From Piromyces finnis (Eukaryota > Neocallimastigomycota > Neocallimastigomycetes > Neocallimastigales > Neocallimastigaceae), in the NCBI GenBank assembly GCA_002104945.1, contig MCFH01000001.1:2266501-2330500 (forward strand): a stretch of DNA of 64,000 bases, in the 5' to 3' direction. The notes under the pieces are model-generated. The model saw nothing but the letters and a program-made list of their open reading frames with translations, was not told the DNA's origin and did no database searches. The position numbers and the translations under genes are program-made. Positions within the stretch are counted from its first letter, which is position 1, and each line of letters opens with the position of its first letter. Of the stretch, positions 21,440 to 30,667 are shown one piece after another.

Positions 21440-21587
21440 TAAGAAATATTTACCCAATTTTTATTCATTTGTGTTTATTTAAACATAGTTTTTTTATTTT
21501 TATTTTTAATTTTATTTTTTTATAATTATAACTAGATTAGTAATAAAGTTTAAAAATATTTGATGCAGTTAAAAAAAAAAAAAGTCA
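21440..21587 (+). mobile_element. LINE family-1 3' UTR tail with poly-A
   Basis: The stretch TTTACCCAATTTTTATTCAT..TGTTTATTTAAACATA, then TAATAAAGTTTAAA..TATTTGATGCAGTT and an A13 run, matches the 3' end of the 30.7-32.35 kb LINE copy almost base for base in its core. It contains an AATAAA signal. It ends in poly-A, so its orientation is plus. Confidence 0.75.
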
Positions 21588-21649
21588 GTAAAAACAACAT
21601 TTAAATTCAAAGGAATAAAAATATTTTTTATAAATATTAAATTGAACCA

Positions 21650-21900
21650 GACACTTTTGAAGGATTTCAATTTTTGAAGGTCTTTACGAAACGTTTAACC
21701 ATGCTTTATGTTATTAGCCAACAATATTCAATAAGTTTGCAGCAACAATCAAAATCAGCAATCTTTAAGAAACAATGTAATAGAATAATCAATGATGATT
21801 TTAATTTTATCTTTTGAAAAAAAACGATCTCTGTTAAATATAATTATTACACTTTGGGATAATAGTGAATAGTAATCTTACTTTTTTAATAGTATCAATT
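21650..21900 (+). mobile_element. Decayed LINE family-1 3' ORF/UTR fragment
   Basis: AACCATGCTTTATGTTATTAGCCAACAATATTCAATAAG...GCAGCAACAATC corresponds to the family-1 segment ACCAAAATCATGCCTTTTGCTATTGGCCAGCAATGG... that encodes the ORF end. Further on, AATTATTACACTTTGGGATAATAGTG matches the family 3' UTR hairpin region. It is heavily mutated and has no open frame. Confidence 0.55.
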
Positions 21901-23630
21901 ACAGGAATATTAGTAACAATAAAGATAATAATTTTAATTATTTAAATATAAATAATTCTTAATCTTTAATAAAAAATTAGCAAATAATAATCCTATGAGT
22001 AATTATTCTAGTTTGTAAAATATATATATATATTTTAGTTCTTTCTTTGGAAAAATAATTTAAATAATAAAACAATACATTAGAAATGAATAATACTACA
22101 TTGAAACATATATATATTGTGGATTCTTGATAGTCATTAAAATAGTTATGAAAAGTTAATAAGGGTAATGCCATCAATAATAATAATAATTTTATTAAAA
22201 ATTTTTTTTTATTTTGTCTTTGGACACATTAATAAAGTTAAATAGAGGCATAGTAATAACTTTTCTTTTAATAAAAATCATTAATATAAACCATACCCTC
22301 TTTTTTATTCATTTGTTTTCTTCGATACTTATATTTAAATTTTTTAAAATTTCGTTTATTATATTATTAAATCTTTGCTAATATAAATATTTATTTTAAT
22401 AAAAAAAAAAAAAAAAAAAAAAAGAGAAATTATACTAATAATATTAGTACAGATAATACTTGTTATCCTTAAAAAACGAGTATAAAAAAGAATTGTGTAT
22501 ATGTCAAATTAAAGTTGTCTCCTATTTAGAAACTATTTTTTTTTTGTAGTTACTACCACACTTTTAAACGAAGTCATTTTTTTTGCTATTGGCTAATAGT
22601 GGTCAATGATTAATAAAGTTAACTGTTTCCATAATGCAGATTAAATAGTAGTTTAACTAATAAAAATCATTTTGTTTCTTGAAAAGATTTTTAGATGCTC
22701 TAGATAAAATAAAAATTGAACAAGAATTATTAATCTTTTGATAAAACTTATAATTGTTGGTCAATTTTAATAGAAGACATTTTTTTAAATAACTTTGGTA
22801 GTATTAAAATCCTATTTTTAAATTATATCTGTTAAAATATTATTTTCAAAGATATAGCTTAATATACTATAGAAAGCAAAGAAGTGAAAAAAAAGTTAAA
22901 CTCTTTATAATATTATTATTTTTTTTATCTTTTCTTTTATTCTTTAATTGAATATTTTCATTGTTGAGTTTTCAAAAAGCATTCAAAATTTTAATTTAAT
23001 TTTTTAATCTATTAATTATATTAAAGTTTTAATTAAAATAAATATATTTAAATGTTAAATTAAATTTAATCAAATATCTGAAACCTTATTTATAGTATAG
23101 ATTTAATCAATCGATCAGGATCAAAGAGTGAGAAAAATTCATGATTAATATTTCAAATATATTTTTTAAAAATAAAAGTTTTTTTTTAGTTTCTACTGAT
23201 AAATATAAGATTTTCCTTTATAAGTATTACTATAATACCATTCTTTTTTTATATTATATATTAGTAGAGTTAATAATATTTTAAATAAAGTAGCAACACT
23301 AAGAAAAAAAAGAAATTGTTTATTAAAAAATCTTGAACCAATAATATTAATTTTTATATTTATTATTATTAAAATTTTCTAATATCTATTAAGATAATAA
23401 CCTGATTATAATTAATTTTAATAATGCTGCAAATGTACGTTACATATGTAATTTTTGTAGTAAATATAATTAATTATTGAGATAAAACATCTTGAAAAAA
23501 TATTAGTGGAGTTTCTATAATACTAGTCTCTATAAATATATTATTATAAAGATATTTAATCGTATGATATTCTTGTTTCTTAATATTGATAGATATTGTT
23601 AAGAATTTTCAAGAAAACTTTATTGAGAAA

Positions 23631-23667
23631 AAAATTCTATACTTTTTAGTCGTAAGTATAGAATTTT
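23631..23667. repeat. Perfect 14-bp stem-loop
   Basis: Arms AAAATTCTATACTT (23631-23644) and AAGTATAGAATTTT (23654-23667) pair perfectly around a 9-nt loop. It lies in intergenic DNA with no neighbouring gene within 2 kb. It could be a short inverted duplication, a MITE relic or an RNA hairpin. Confidence 0.75.
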
Positions 23668-25265
23668 CTGTATAAAGTTTAAGTTTTAATAAAAAGATGT
23701 TTTTATTAACATTTATATAAATAAAGTTTTTAGAAAAAAAGTTTTTATTTATACCATATTTAATATGTAAATAAAGTTTCTAAAATATTAAATCAACTGA
23801 GTCATAAATAGGAAAGATTGTCTCACAACTATAATTATTATATAAACTAAATATCAAAAAACTAAAAAATCCGTTACATAATAAAATTTTTTTATATACG
23901 TTTATAAAATTGTATCACAATCTGTAATAATGTATGTATTAATATTCATTGTAATACTTTTTGAGTTAATGAAATATTTTATTAGAAAGTGATATTAATA
24001 GGATGATATAATAATTAATAATTATATAATATAGGAAGATACATTTATGGCTACTTAATGATATATTTATTTATATAACATTATCACTACATATTATATA
24101 TATTATATGGGATATTATTTTTTTTATGATATCTTGTTACTAATTTCTTGTTATTATTTTATAATCGTGCGGTCTTTATTCATTAGTATTATTTATATTA
24201 TTTAATCACCATTTATAATTGATTTATATATCTTTAACTATGCTATTATATTATTGTATATTATATATAATTTTTATATACAGTGTAAGTATTATATTTG
24301 TCATTATAAATATGATAAATATGTATATATTACTTCTATTATTATATATACATTTATTATTTAAAACTAAAATTAAAGCTTAATATGATGATATATTCAG
24401 TTTTAAAAAAATTTGTTATGTGTATATTATATATTATTTAATATATTAGATTTTACTGTATTTTACAATTAAATATATAATTTTAAACAAAAATCAGATT
24501 AATAAAACTTTATAATAAATAAATTTATAAAGTTTTTTCTTTTTTTACTTTTTTTTTATAGAAAAAATAAATAATTAATTTTCAAAACAATAATAAAGAC
24601 AAATAATAATAAAGTTTAAAATTAATATTCAGTACCATTTTTTTTATAAAGCTTACCTTTATTAGTATACTAATTCATTTTTATTTATTTATTTATTTAT
24701 TTTTTTAATTTATGATGATCAATAATTAATATTATTATTGTTTTTTTTATTTTAAAGCAATTTTGTACCTGTATTAATATATAGATTTAGTTTTAATTTC
24801 GATTTTGGTATTTTTTTTTTAATTTTTTTTTATAGTTTTTATTAAATATTTGTCATAATTTAATATGACTAATTATCACAAAATTAGTCACGAATTTTTT
24901 TTAAAATTTAATTTATTTTTAATTAATATAAACTTTTTTTTTCTTAAAATATAAAATGTATTTAGTACATTAATACACTTCAAGTTCAATGTATATATTA
25001 ATATATTATTAATTGTTAATTTGTTTGATTTCTTCTTTTGTATTAACTTTATTTTAAGCTTTAAATATTCAATAACTTTTAATAATAGTAATAATAAAAA
25101 CATTTATACTTAAATTATATTTATATAAAATACCATATAAATTATTATTATTATTTTTATTATTAATAATGATTAAATGTTTTTATTATTATAGTCGTGG
25201 GTTTTATGTTTTATTTAATTAGTAATGGAATTTATGTTTTCTAAAAAATTGAATTTTAAATTATT

Positions 25266-25300
<35 letters not shown>

Positions 25301-25822
25301 TAAAATATATATGATTTAAAGTTTTTCATTTATTATTTTCGTTTTTTTTTTTTTATTTTTTATTTTTTTAATATATTAACCCATATTTAGTTTAATTAAG
25401 TCTCTATAAAGTAGATAATCATTTTAATTGAAATGCATTTTTTTGTAACTTAAATATATATACATTATATTTAGAATCATGAATTATGAGTAAAATCCCA
25501 GAAAATATGATAATGATATGATAAATACGATAAATATACATTTTATGATACATTTCAAATTTATTTTTTATGTTTACCTTTTTGAAATAAATGAAAAAAA
25601 TATGAAAAATTTAATAAGTAAATAGATTAAATTTAATAAATGTTTTATAATCCTTATTTTTTAAAATTATCTATTACTATGTCATTTCTTCTTTTAATTA
25701 ATTTTTTTTTATAAAAAAAGGTTTTATTAAAATATTTTTTTTTAGTATAAATATGCTTGATCTCCTCATTAATTTTTAATTTTCATCAAATAAAAACTAT
25801 TATATATAACTTTTTGATTTTT

Positions 25823-25840
25823 TTTCACTGGTTGGAAAAA
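25823..25840 (+). promoter_or_regulatory. Gene B copy of the upstream motif shared with gene A
   Basis: TTTTCACTGGTTGGAAAA matches the element before gene A apart from one inserted G, about 115 bp before the gene B ATG. The surrounding sequence differs, so the match is confined to this short block. Confidence 0.4.
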
Positions 25841-25938
25841 TAAATAAATTATTTTTGTAATATATATTGTAATTTATTGTAAATAGTTTAATTTTTTTTT
25901 ATTTTTTAAAAAAATAATATAAAATATATTTTATAAAA

Positions 25939-28900
25939 ATGAAATATTCAAAATTTATTTATTCGCTGTCATTAGCAACAGCTTCTCTTGTAAGCGCACA
26001 AAGTTTTTGTAGTTCAGCAAAGCATTCTGGTACAAGTGTAACCGAATACAGTAACAAAGTTGGTTCCATTAGTGGAATTGGTTACGAATTATGGGCTGAT
26101 AGTGGTAGTAACAGTGCTACTTTCTATTCTGACGGTTCATTCTCTTGTTCTTTCAGAAGTGCTAAGGACTATTTATGTCGTTCCGGTCTTTCCTTCGACA
26201 GTACTAAGACTCACGACCAAATTGGTCATATTTATGCTGATTTCAAGCTTGTAAAACAAAACATTCAAAATGTTGATTACTCTTACGTTGGTATTTACGG
26301 TTGGACCAGAAACCCACTTGTTGAATTTTACGTTGTTGATAACTGGCTCAGTCAATGGCGTCCAGGTGATTGGGTTGGTAACAAGAAGCATGGTGATTTC
26401 ACTATTGATGGTGCTCAATACACTGTTTATGAAAACACTCGTTATGGTCCATCTATTGATGGTGATACTCAATTCAAGCAATACTTCAGTATTCGTAAGG
26501 AAGCTCGTGACTGTGGTACTATTGATATTACAGCTCACTTCCAACAATGGGAAAAGCTTGGTATGAAGCTTGGTAAGATGCATGAAGCTAAGGTTTTAGG
26601 AGAAGCTGGTAGTAATGGTGCTGGTACTAGCGGTACAGCTGATTTCCCATATGCTAAGGTTTACATTGGTCAAGGTAACAGTAATGCTAGTGCTGGTAAC
26701 ACTAATACTAACACTAACACCAATACTAACACCAACAACAATAACAACAACAATAATGTTAATAATGGTTGGGGATGGAATTTTGATTGGTTTAATTGGG
26801 GTAACCAAGGTAATCAAAACAATAACCAAAATAATAATCAAGGTAATAACCAAAGTAATCAAAGTAATAGTTCTAGCAGTGGCAGTGCCGAATATTGTTC
26901 TGCTACAAGTCACTCAGGACAAAGTGTAAAGGTTACTAGTAATAAGGTTGGTGATATCAACGGTATTGGTTATGAATTATGGGCTGATAGTGGTAACAAC
27001 AGTGCTACTTTCTATGATGATGGTTCATTCTCTTGTTCATTCCAAAATGCTAAGGATTACTTATGTCGTTCAGGTCTTTCCTTCGACAGTACTAAGACTC
27101 ACGACCAAATTGGTCATATTTATGCTGATTTCAAGCTTATTAAGAAGAATATCCAAAACGTTGATTACTCTTACGTTGGTATTTACGGTTGGACCAGAAA
27201 CCCACTTGTTGAATTCTACGTTGTTGATAACTGGCTCAGTCAATACCGTCCAGGTGATTGGGTTGGTAACAAGAAGCATGGTGATTTCACTATTGATGGT
27301 GCTCAATACACTGTTTACGAAAACACTCGTTACGGTCCATCTATTGATGGTGATACTCAATTCAAGCAATTCTTTAGTATTCGTAAGGAAGCTCGTGACT
27401 GTGGTAGAATTGATATTACTGCTCACTTTGAACAATGGGAAAAGCTTGGTATGAAGCTTGGTAAGATGCATGAAGCTAAGGTTTTAGGAGAAGCTGGTAG
27501 TAATGGATCAGGTACTACTGGTACAGCTGATTTCCCATACGCCAAGGTATTCATTGGTTCTGGTAATGATGCTGTCGATGAACCAGTTGTTGATGAACCA
27601 GTTGTTGACGAACCAGTATCAAAAATATGTCCTACTTCAATTACTAATCAAGGTTATAAGTGTTGTTCTGCTGAAAAGTGTGAAGTTGTATACACTGATG
27701 AATCCGGTGATTGGGGTGTTGAAGATGGTGACTGGTGTGGTTGTACTGTCGAAGCACAAACTCCAAACAATAATTCTTCATGTCCACCATCAGTCTTAGC
27801 TTTAGGATATCCATGTTGTTCTAAAACTAATTGTGTTGCTGTTTACACTGATGAAACTGGTGATTGGGATGTTGAAAACAATGATTGGTGTTGGTGTAGA
27901 GGCAATAATGTTGCTACTACTACAAAGAAAACAACAACAACTATTAAGAAAACTACTACTACTAAGAAAACCACTACAGTTACAAAGACTTCATCTGCTA
28001 CTAAAACAAACTTCTGTAGTGCTTCTAGTCACTCTGGTGACAGCGTAAAGGTTACTAGTAACAAGGTTGGTTCTATTAATGGTGTCGGTTATGAATTATG
28101 GGCTGATAGTGGTAACAACAGTGCTACTTTCTATGCTGATGGTTCATTATCTTGTTCATTCCAAAATGCTAAGGATTACTTATGTCGTTCAGGTCTTTCC
28201 TTCGACAGTACTAAGACTCACGACCAAATTGGTCACATGTACGCTGACTTCAAGCTTGTTAAGCAAAACATTAGAAATGTTGATTACTCTTACGTTGGTA
28301 TTTACGGTTGGACCAGAAACCCACTTGTTGAATTCTACGTTGTTGATAACTGGCTCAGTCAATACCGTCCAGGTGATTGGGTTGGTAACAAGAAGCATGG
28401 TGATTTCACTATTGATGGTGCTCAATACACTGTTTACGAAAACACTCGTTACGGTCCATCTATTGATGGTGATACTCAATTCAAGCAATACTTCAGTATT
28501 CGTAAGGAAGCTCGTGACTGTGGTACTATTGATATTACAGCTCACTTCCAACAATGGGAAAAGCTTGGTATGAAGCTTGGTAAGATGCATGAAGCTAAGG
28601 TTTTAGGAGAAGCTGGTAGTAATGGATCAGGTACTACTGGTACAGCTGATTTCCCATACGCTAAGGTTTACATTGGTCAAGGTAACAGTAATGCTAGTGC
28701 TGGTAACACTAATACCAACACTAACACTAGCACTGGTAATAGCAGTTTAAGTGGAACTACTTACCCATATGGCACTGGATTCCAATTCTACACTCAATGT
28801 AAGAACAGAAACCACTGGGCTTTAACTTACGATGATGGACCAACTCAATATGCTGACAGTATCTTAGATCTCTTAAAGAAATATGATATTAAGGCTACTT

Positions 28901-29427
28901 TCTTCCTTGTTGGTAATATGTATATTCCATCTTCAAGCTCTGAATGGACTAGAATTGTTAAGAGAATGTACAATGAAGGTCACGTTGTTGCTTCTCACAC
29001 TTACAGTCACAACGATTTAACTGGTATGTCTTCTCAACAAATTATTAACGATATGCAAAAACTTGAAGATGCAGTTTACAAGGCAGTTGGAGTTAAGCCA
29101 GCCTTCATGAGACCACCATATGGTTCTGGTAATGGTAACCAAAATGTTATGAATACTCTTAAGAACTTTGGTATTAATGCTGCTTGTAACTGGCATGTTG
29201 ATCCAATGGACTGGGATAACGGAGGTAACATTAACTATGCTAAGCAAGTTCTTGGTAAGCTTAATGGTGAAGGAGTTATTACCTTAAACCATTTACAATA
29301 CAATGGAGCTACTGCTCAAGGTATTCTTGATTTATCTAAGGCTGAAATTGAATTAATGTTATCTAAGGGTTACAAGCCAGTTACTATGGAAGAATGTCTT
29401 GGTATGAATGCTTATAAGAAGAATTAA
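25939..29427 (+). CDS. Gene B: secreted GH11 - GH11 - dockerin x2 - GH11 - CE4 (three xylanase modules plus esterase)
   Basis: 1162 residues, no intron. Signal peptide 1-20 (cut before QSFC). GH11 module 1 at 22-243 (E129 nucleophile, E222 acid/base). An Asn/Gln-rich linker (246-316) holds a Trp/Phe island (GWGWNFDWFNWGNQG). GH11 module 2 at 319-539 (E425, E518). A short charged linker has VDEP repeated three times (546-560). Dockerins lie at 564-602 and 615-653; the second ends WCWC instead of the usual WCGC. A Thr/Lys linker (about 657-690) leads to GH11 module 3 at 692-912 (E798, E891). CE4 runs from 947 to the end with TYDDGP (D965, D966), HTYSH (H1020, H1024), R1058, D1088 and H1118. All four catalytic modules look intact. 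Module 3 and the CE4 are nearly identical in DNA to those of genes A and E. Confidence 0.94.
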   Translation: MKYSKFIYSLSLATASLVSAQSFCSSAKHSGTSVTEYSNKVGSISGIGYELWADSGSNSATFYSDGSFSCSFRSAKDYLCRSGLSFDSTKTHDQIGHIYADFKLVKQNIQNVDYSYVGIYGWTRNPLVEFYVVDNWLSQWRPGDWVGNKKHGDFTIDGAQYTVYENTRYGPSIDGDTQFKQYFSIRKEARDCGTIDITAHFQQWEKLGMKLGKMHEAKVLGEAGSNGAGTSGTADFPYAKVYIGQGNSNASAGNTNTNTNTNTNTNNNNNNNNVNNGWGWNFDWFNWGNQGNQNNNQNNNQGNNQSNQSNSSSSGSAEYCSATSHSGQSVKVTSNKVGDINGIGYELWADSGNNSATFYDDGSFSCSFQNAKDYLCRSGLSFDSTKTHDQIGHIYADFKLIKKNIQNVDYSYVGIYGWTRNPLVEFYVVDNWLSQYRPGDWVGNKKHGDFTIDGAQYTVYENTRYGPSIDGDTQFKQFFSIRKEARDCGRIDITAHFEQWEKLGMKLGKMHEAKVLGEAGSNGSGTTGTADFPYAKVFIGSGNDAVDEPVVDEPVVDEPVSKICPTSITNQGYKCCSAEKCEVVYTDESGDWGVEDGDWCGCTVEAQTPNNNSSCPPSVLALGYPCCSKTNCVAVYTDETGDWDVENNDWCWCRGNNVATTTKKTTTTIKKTTTTKKTTTVTKTSSATKTNFCSASSHSGDSVKVTSNKVGSINGVGYELWADSGNNSATFYADGSLSCSFQNAKDYLCRSGLSFDSTKTHDQIGHMYADFKLVKQNIRNVDYSYVGIYGWTRNPLVEFYVVDNWLSQYRPGDWVGNKKHGDFTIDGAQYTVYENTRYGPSIDGDTQFKQYFSIRKEARDCGTIDITAHFQQWEKLGMKLGKMHEAKVLGEAGSNGSGTTGTADFPYAKVYIGQGNSNASAGNTNTNTNTSTGNSSLSGTTYPYGTGFQFYTQCKNRNHWALTYDDGPTQYADSILDLLKKYDIKATFFLVGNMYIPSSSSEWTRIVKRMYNEGHVVASHTYSHNDLTGMSSQQIINDMQKLEDAVYKAVGVKPAFMRPPYGSGNGNQNVMNTLKNFGINAACNWHVDPMDWDNGGNINYAKQVLGKLNGEGVITLNHLQYNGATAQGILDLSKAEIELMLSKGYKPVTMEECLGMNAYKKN

Positions 29428-30099
29428 AAACATTTTTCAACCTAAAATAATGAAAAAAAATCAAAAATTATATTTTGATAAATCATTTTGATTTATTAAA
29501 CAATGCTTAAAAGTAGGTAAATCTAGAAGATTTAATGTACTTTTAAAATATATTTACAGAGAAAATATCTTTAATGTTAAGATATTTTTATTTAATTTTA
29601 TATAAATATAATAATCAGTGAAAAAATATTTTAAAATAAAGAAAAAAAAAATTAAAGAGTAAGCAATTAGGAAGAAAAAAAAATCAAAAAAAATCGAAAA
29701 AAAGAAACTTTATGTAGTAAAGTTTAAAAAATTTAAAATAATAAATATATATATATTGTTTTTTTTAATTGTTTTCAAATTTTATGTAAAAATGATAAAT
29801 CTATTAGTAAAAACCAATTAAGTTTTTTTTAAAAAATTCAGTAAAAATCTCTTAGTTTGTAAAAATAATATATATATTAAAATTTCTTTATATTAAAATT
29901 TAATAAAATTAAAAAATGTAAATAAAAAATATTTTTATTTAAAAAATTTTATTTTGTTTATAAATTGTTATTTTATGAGTTATAAAAAAGTCATAATTGA
30001 TTGAAAATTATTAAAATACTGTTTTTCTAATTCTTTTAAGGTGAATAGAGTCTTCTTCTTTTTTTTTTTTTTTATCTTCATGTTAAAGCTTTTAATAAA
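29428..30099. other. AT-rich 3' flank of gene B
   Basis: No coding or RNA gene is visible. It contains poly-A/T runs and leads into the mobile-element nest that begins at about 30100. Confidence 0.6.
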
Positions 30100-30667
30100 A
30101 TTTTTTTTAACTTCCGAGTGCATTTCTCCCATCGATCGGAGTTAGCTCCAATGGTGGTTCTTAGAGAAACGTTGGCTCATTCCTATTGCTAGGTGGTTGT
30201 GACCCTCCTGGTCTGTCATACTGTTTCTTCAGCTTCGACGCTCACTTAATCCATGTACATTAGATGCATGTCGTACGATATTTCACAACTAATTTGATGC
30301 CGTTAAAAAAAAAAAAATTTCACAACTACAATGCTAAGCCTCTTATAGTCAATTTGATCACGTGTCAACCGCCCCCTAATGTTTACACTTAAATTGATTA
30401 AGGAATATTGTGTGTTTTTGGCATAGCCTAAGTCACCACTTATTAAGTTCTAATTTGGAATGTACCATGTACACTAGACCCTCTCAGGCCGGCTAGACGA
30501 GTGTTATTATCATAGTAGTAAATTAGAAAGTTCTTTTATACTTACCTGAATATCATAACCCAACCCATGGCAAACCCAGTGGGAAAATCCACAGGCACTG
30601 ACATCTGCGGGGTCGAACCAGAAGCCTTATGTATACTAAGGCAACGCCTTAACAACCAGGATAAAAA
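30100..30667 (-). mobile_element. Inverted composite element: tRNA-like head and LINE-like 3' tail
   Basis: A GC-richer block read on the minus strand. Near its 5' end (about 30605-30660) is a tRNA-like stretch with a B-box match (CTGGTTCGACCCC) and a CCTTA..TAAGG stem around a 7-nt loop. Near its 3' end (30190-30250) is GAGCGTCGAAGCTGAAGAAA followed by CAGTATGACAGACCAGGAGG, matching the ORF end of LINE family 1 (GAGCGTCAATGCTGAAGAAA..CAGTAAGACAGGCCAGGAGG). It ends in GTT plus an A-run (poly-T on the plus strand, about 30102-30115). This layout is that of a tRNA-derived SINE using a partner LINE tail, but the tRNA T-stem does not pair well. It could instead be an inverted, rearranged LINE fragment. 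Confidence 0.5.
30281..30328 (+). mobile_element. Minimal LINE-tail insertion flanked by an 11-bp target duplication
   Basis: The sequence TTTCACAACTA (30281-30291) is followed by ATTTGATGCCGTT and A13 (30292-30317), then TTTCACAACTA again (30318-30328). ATTTGATGCCGTT plus poly-A is exactly the last part of the LINE family-1 3' end at 32327-32347. This is therefore an extremely 5'-truncated insertion of about 26 bp, placed inside the inverted composite element. It shows target-primed insertion and the orientation of the family. Confidence 0.8.

Larger units (their letters stand above)
20872..25938. other. 5-kb AT-rich intergenic region between genes A and B with LINE relics
   Basis: Contains a LINE family-1 3' tail near 21440-21587, a decayed family-1 3' region at about 21650-21900, a weaker relic near 22560-22680 and a 14-bp perfect hairpin at 23631-23667. 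These are listed separately where supportable. Poly-T/A runs are common. Short open frames here have no protein-like character. The final 150 bp hold the gene B promoter region. Confidence 0.6.

Noticed and set aside
22560-22680. Additional LINE family-1 relic (TTTGCTATTGGCTAATAGTGGTCAATG)
   Set aside because: Short and too diverged to claim as a separate feature, although a match to GCTATTGGCCAGCAATGGTC is visible.
24888-25103. 71-residue minus-strand frame
   Set aside because: Lys/Leu/Asn/Ile composition of random AT-rich DNA, with no domain or splice context.
30600-30662. Functional tRNA gene on the minus strand
   Set aside because: B-box and an anticodon-like stem are present, but the T-stem and acceptor stem do not pair properly; better read as a tRNA-derived element head.
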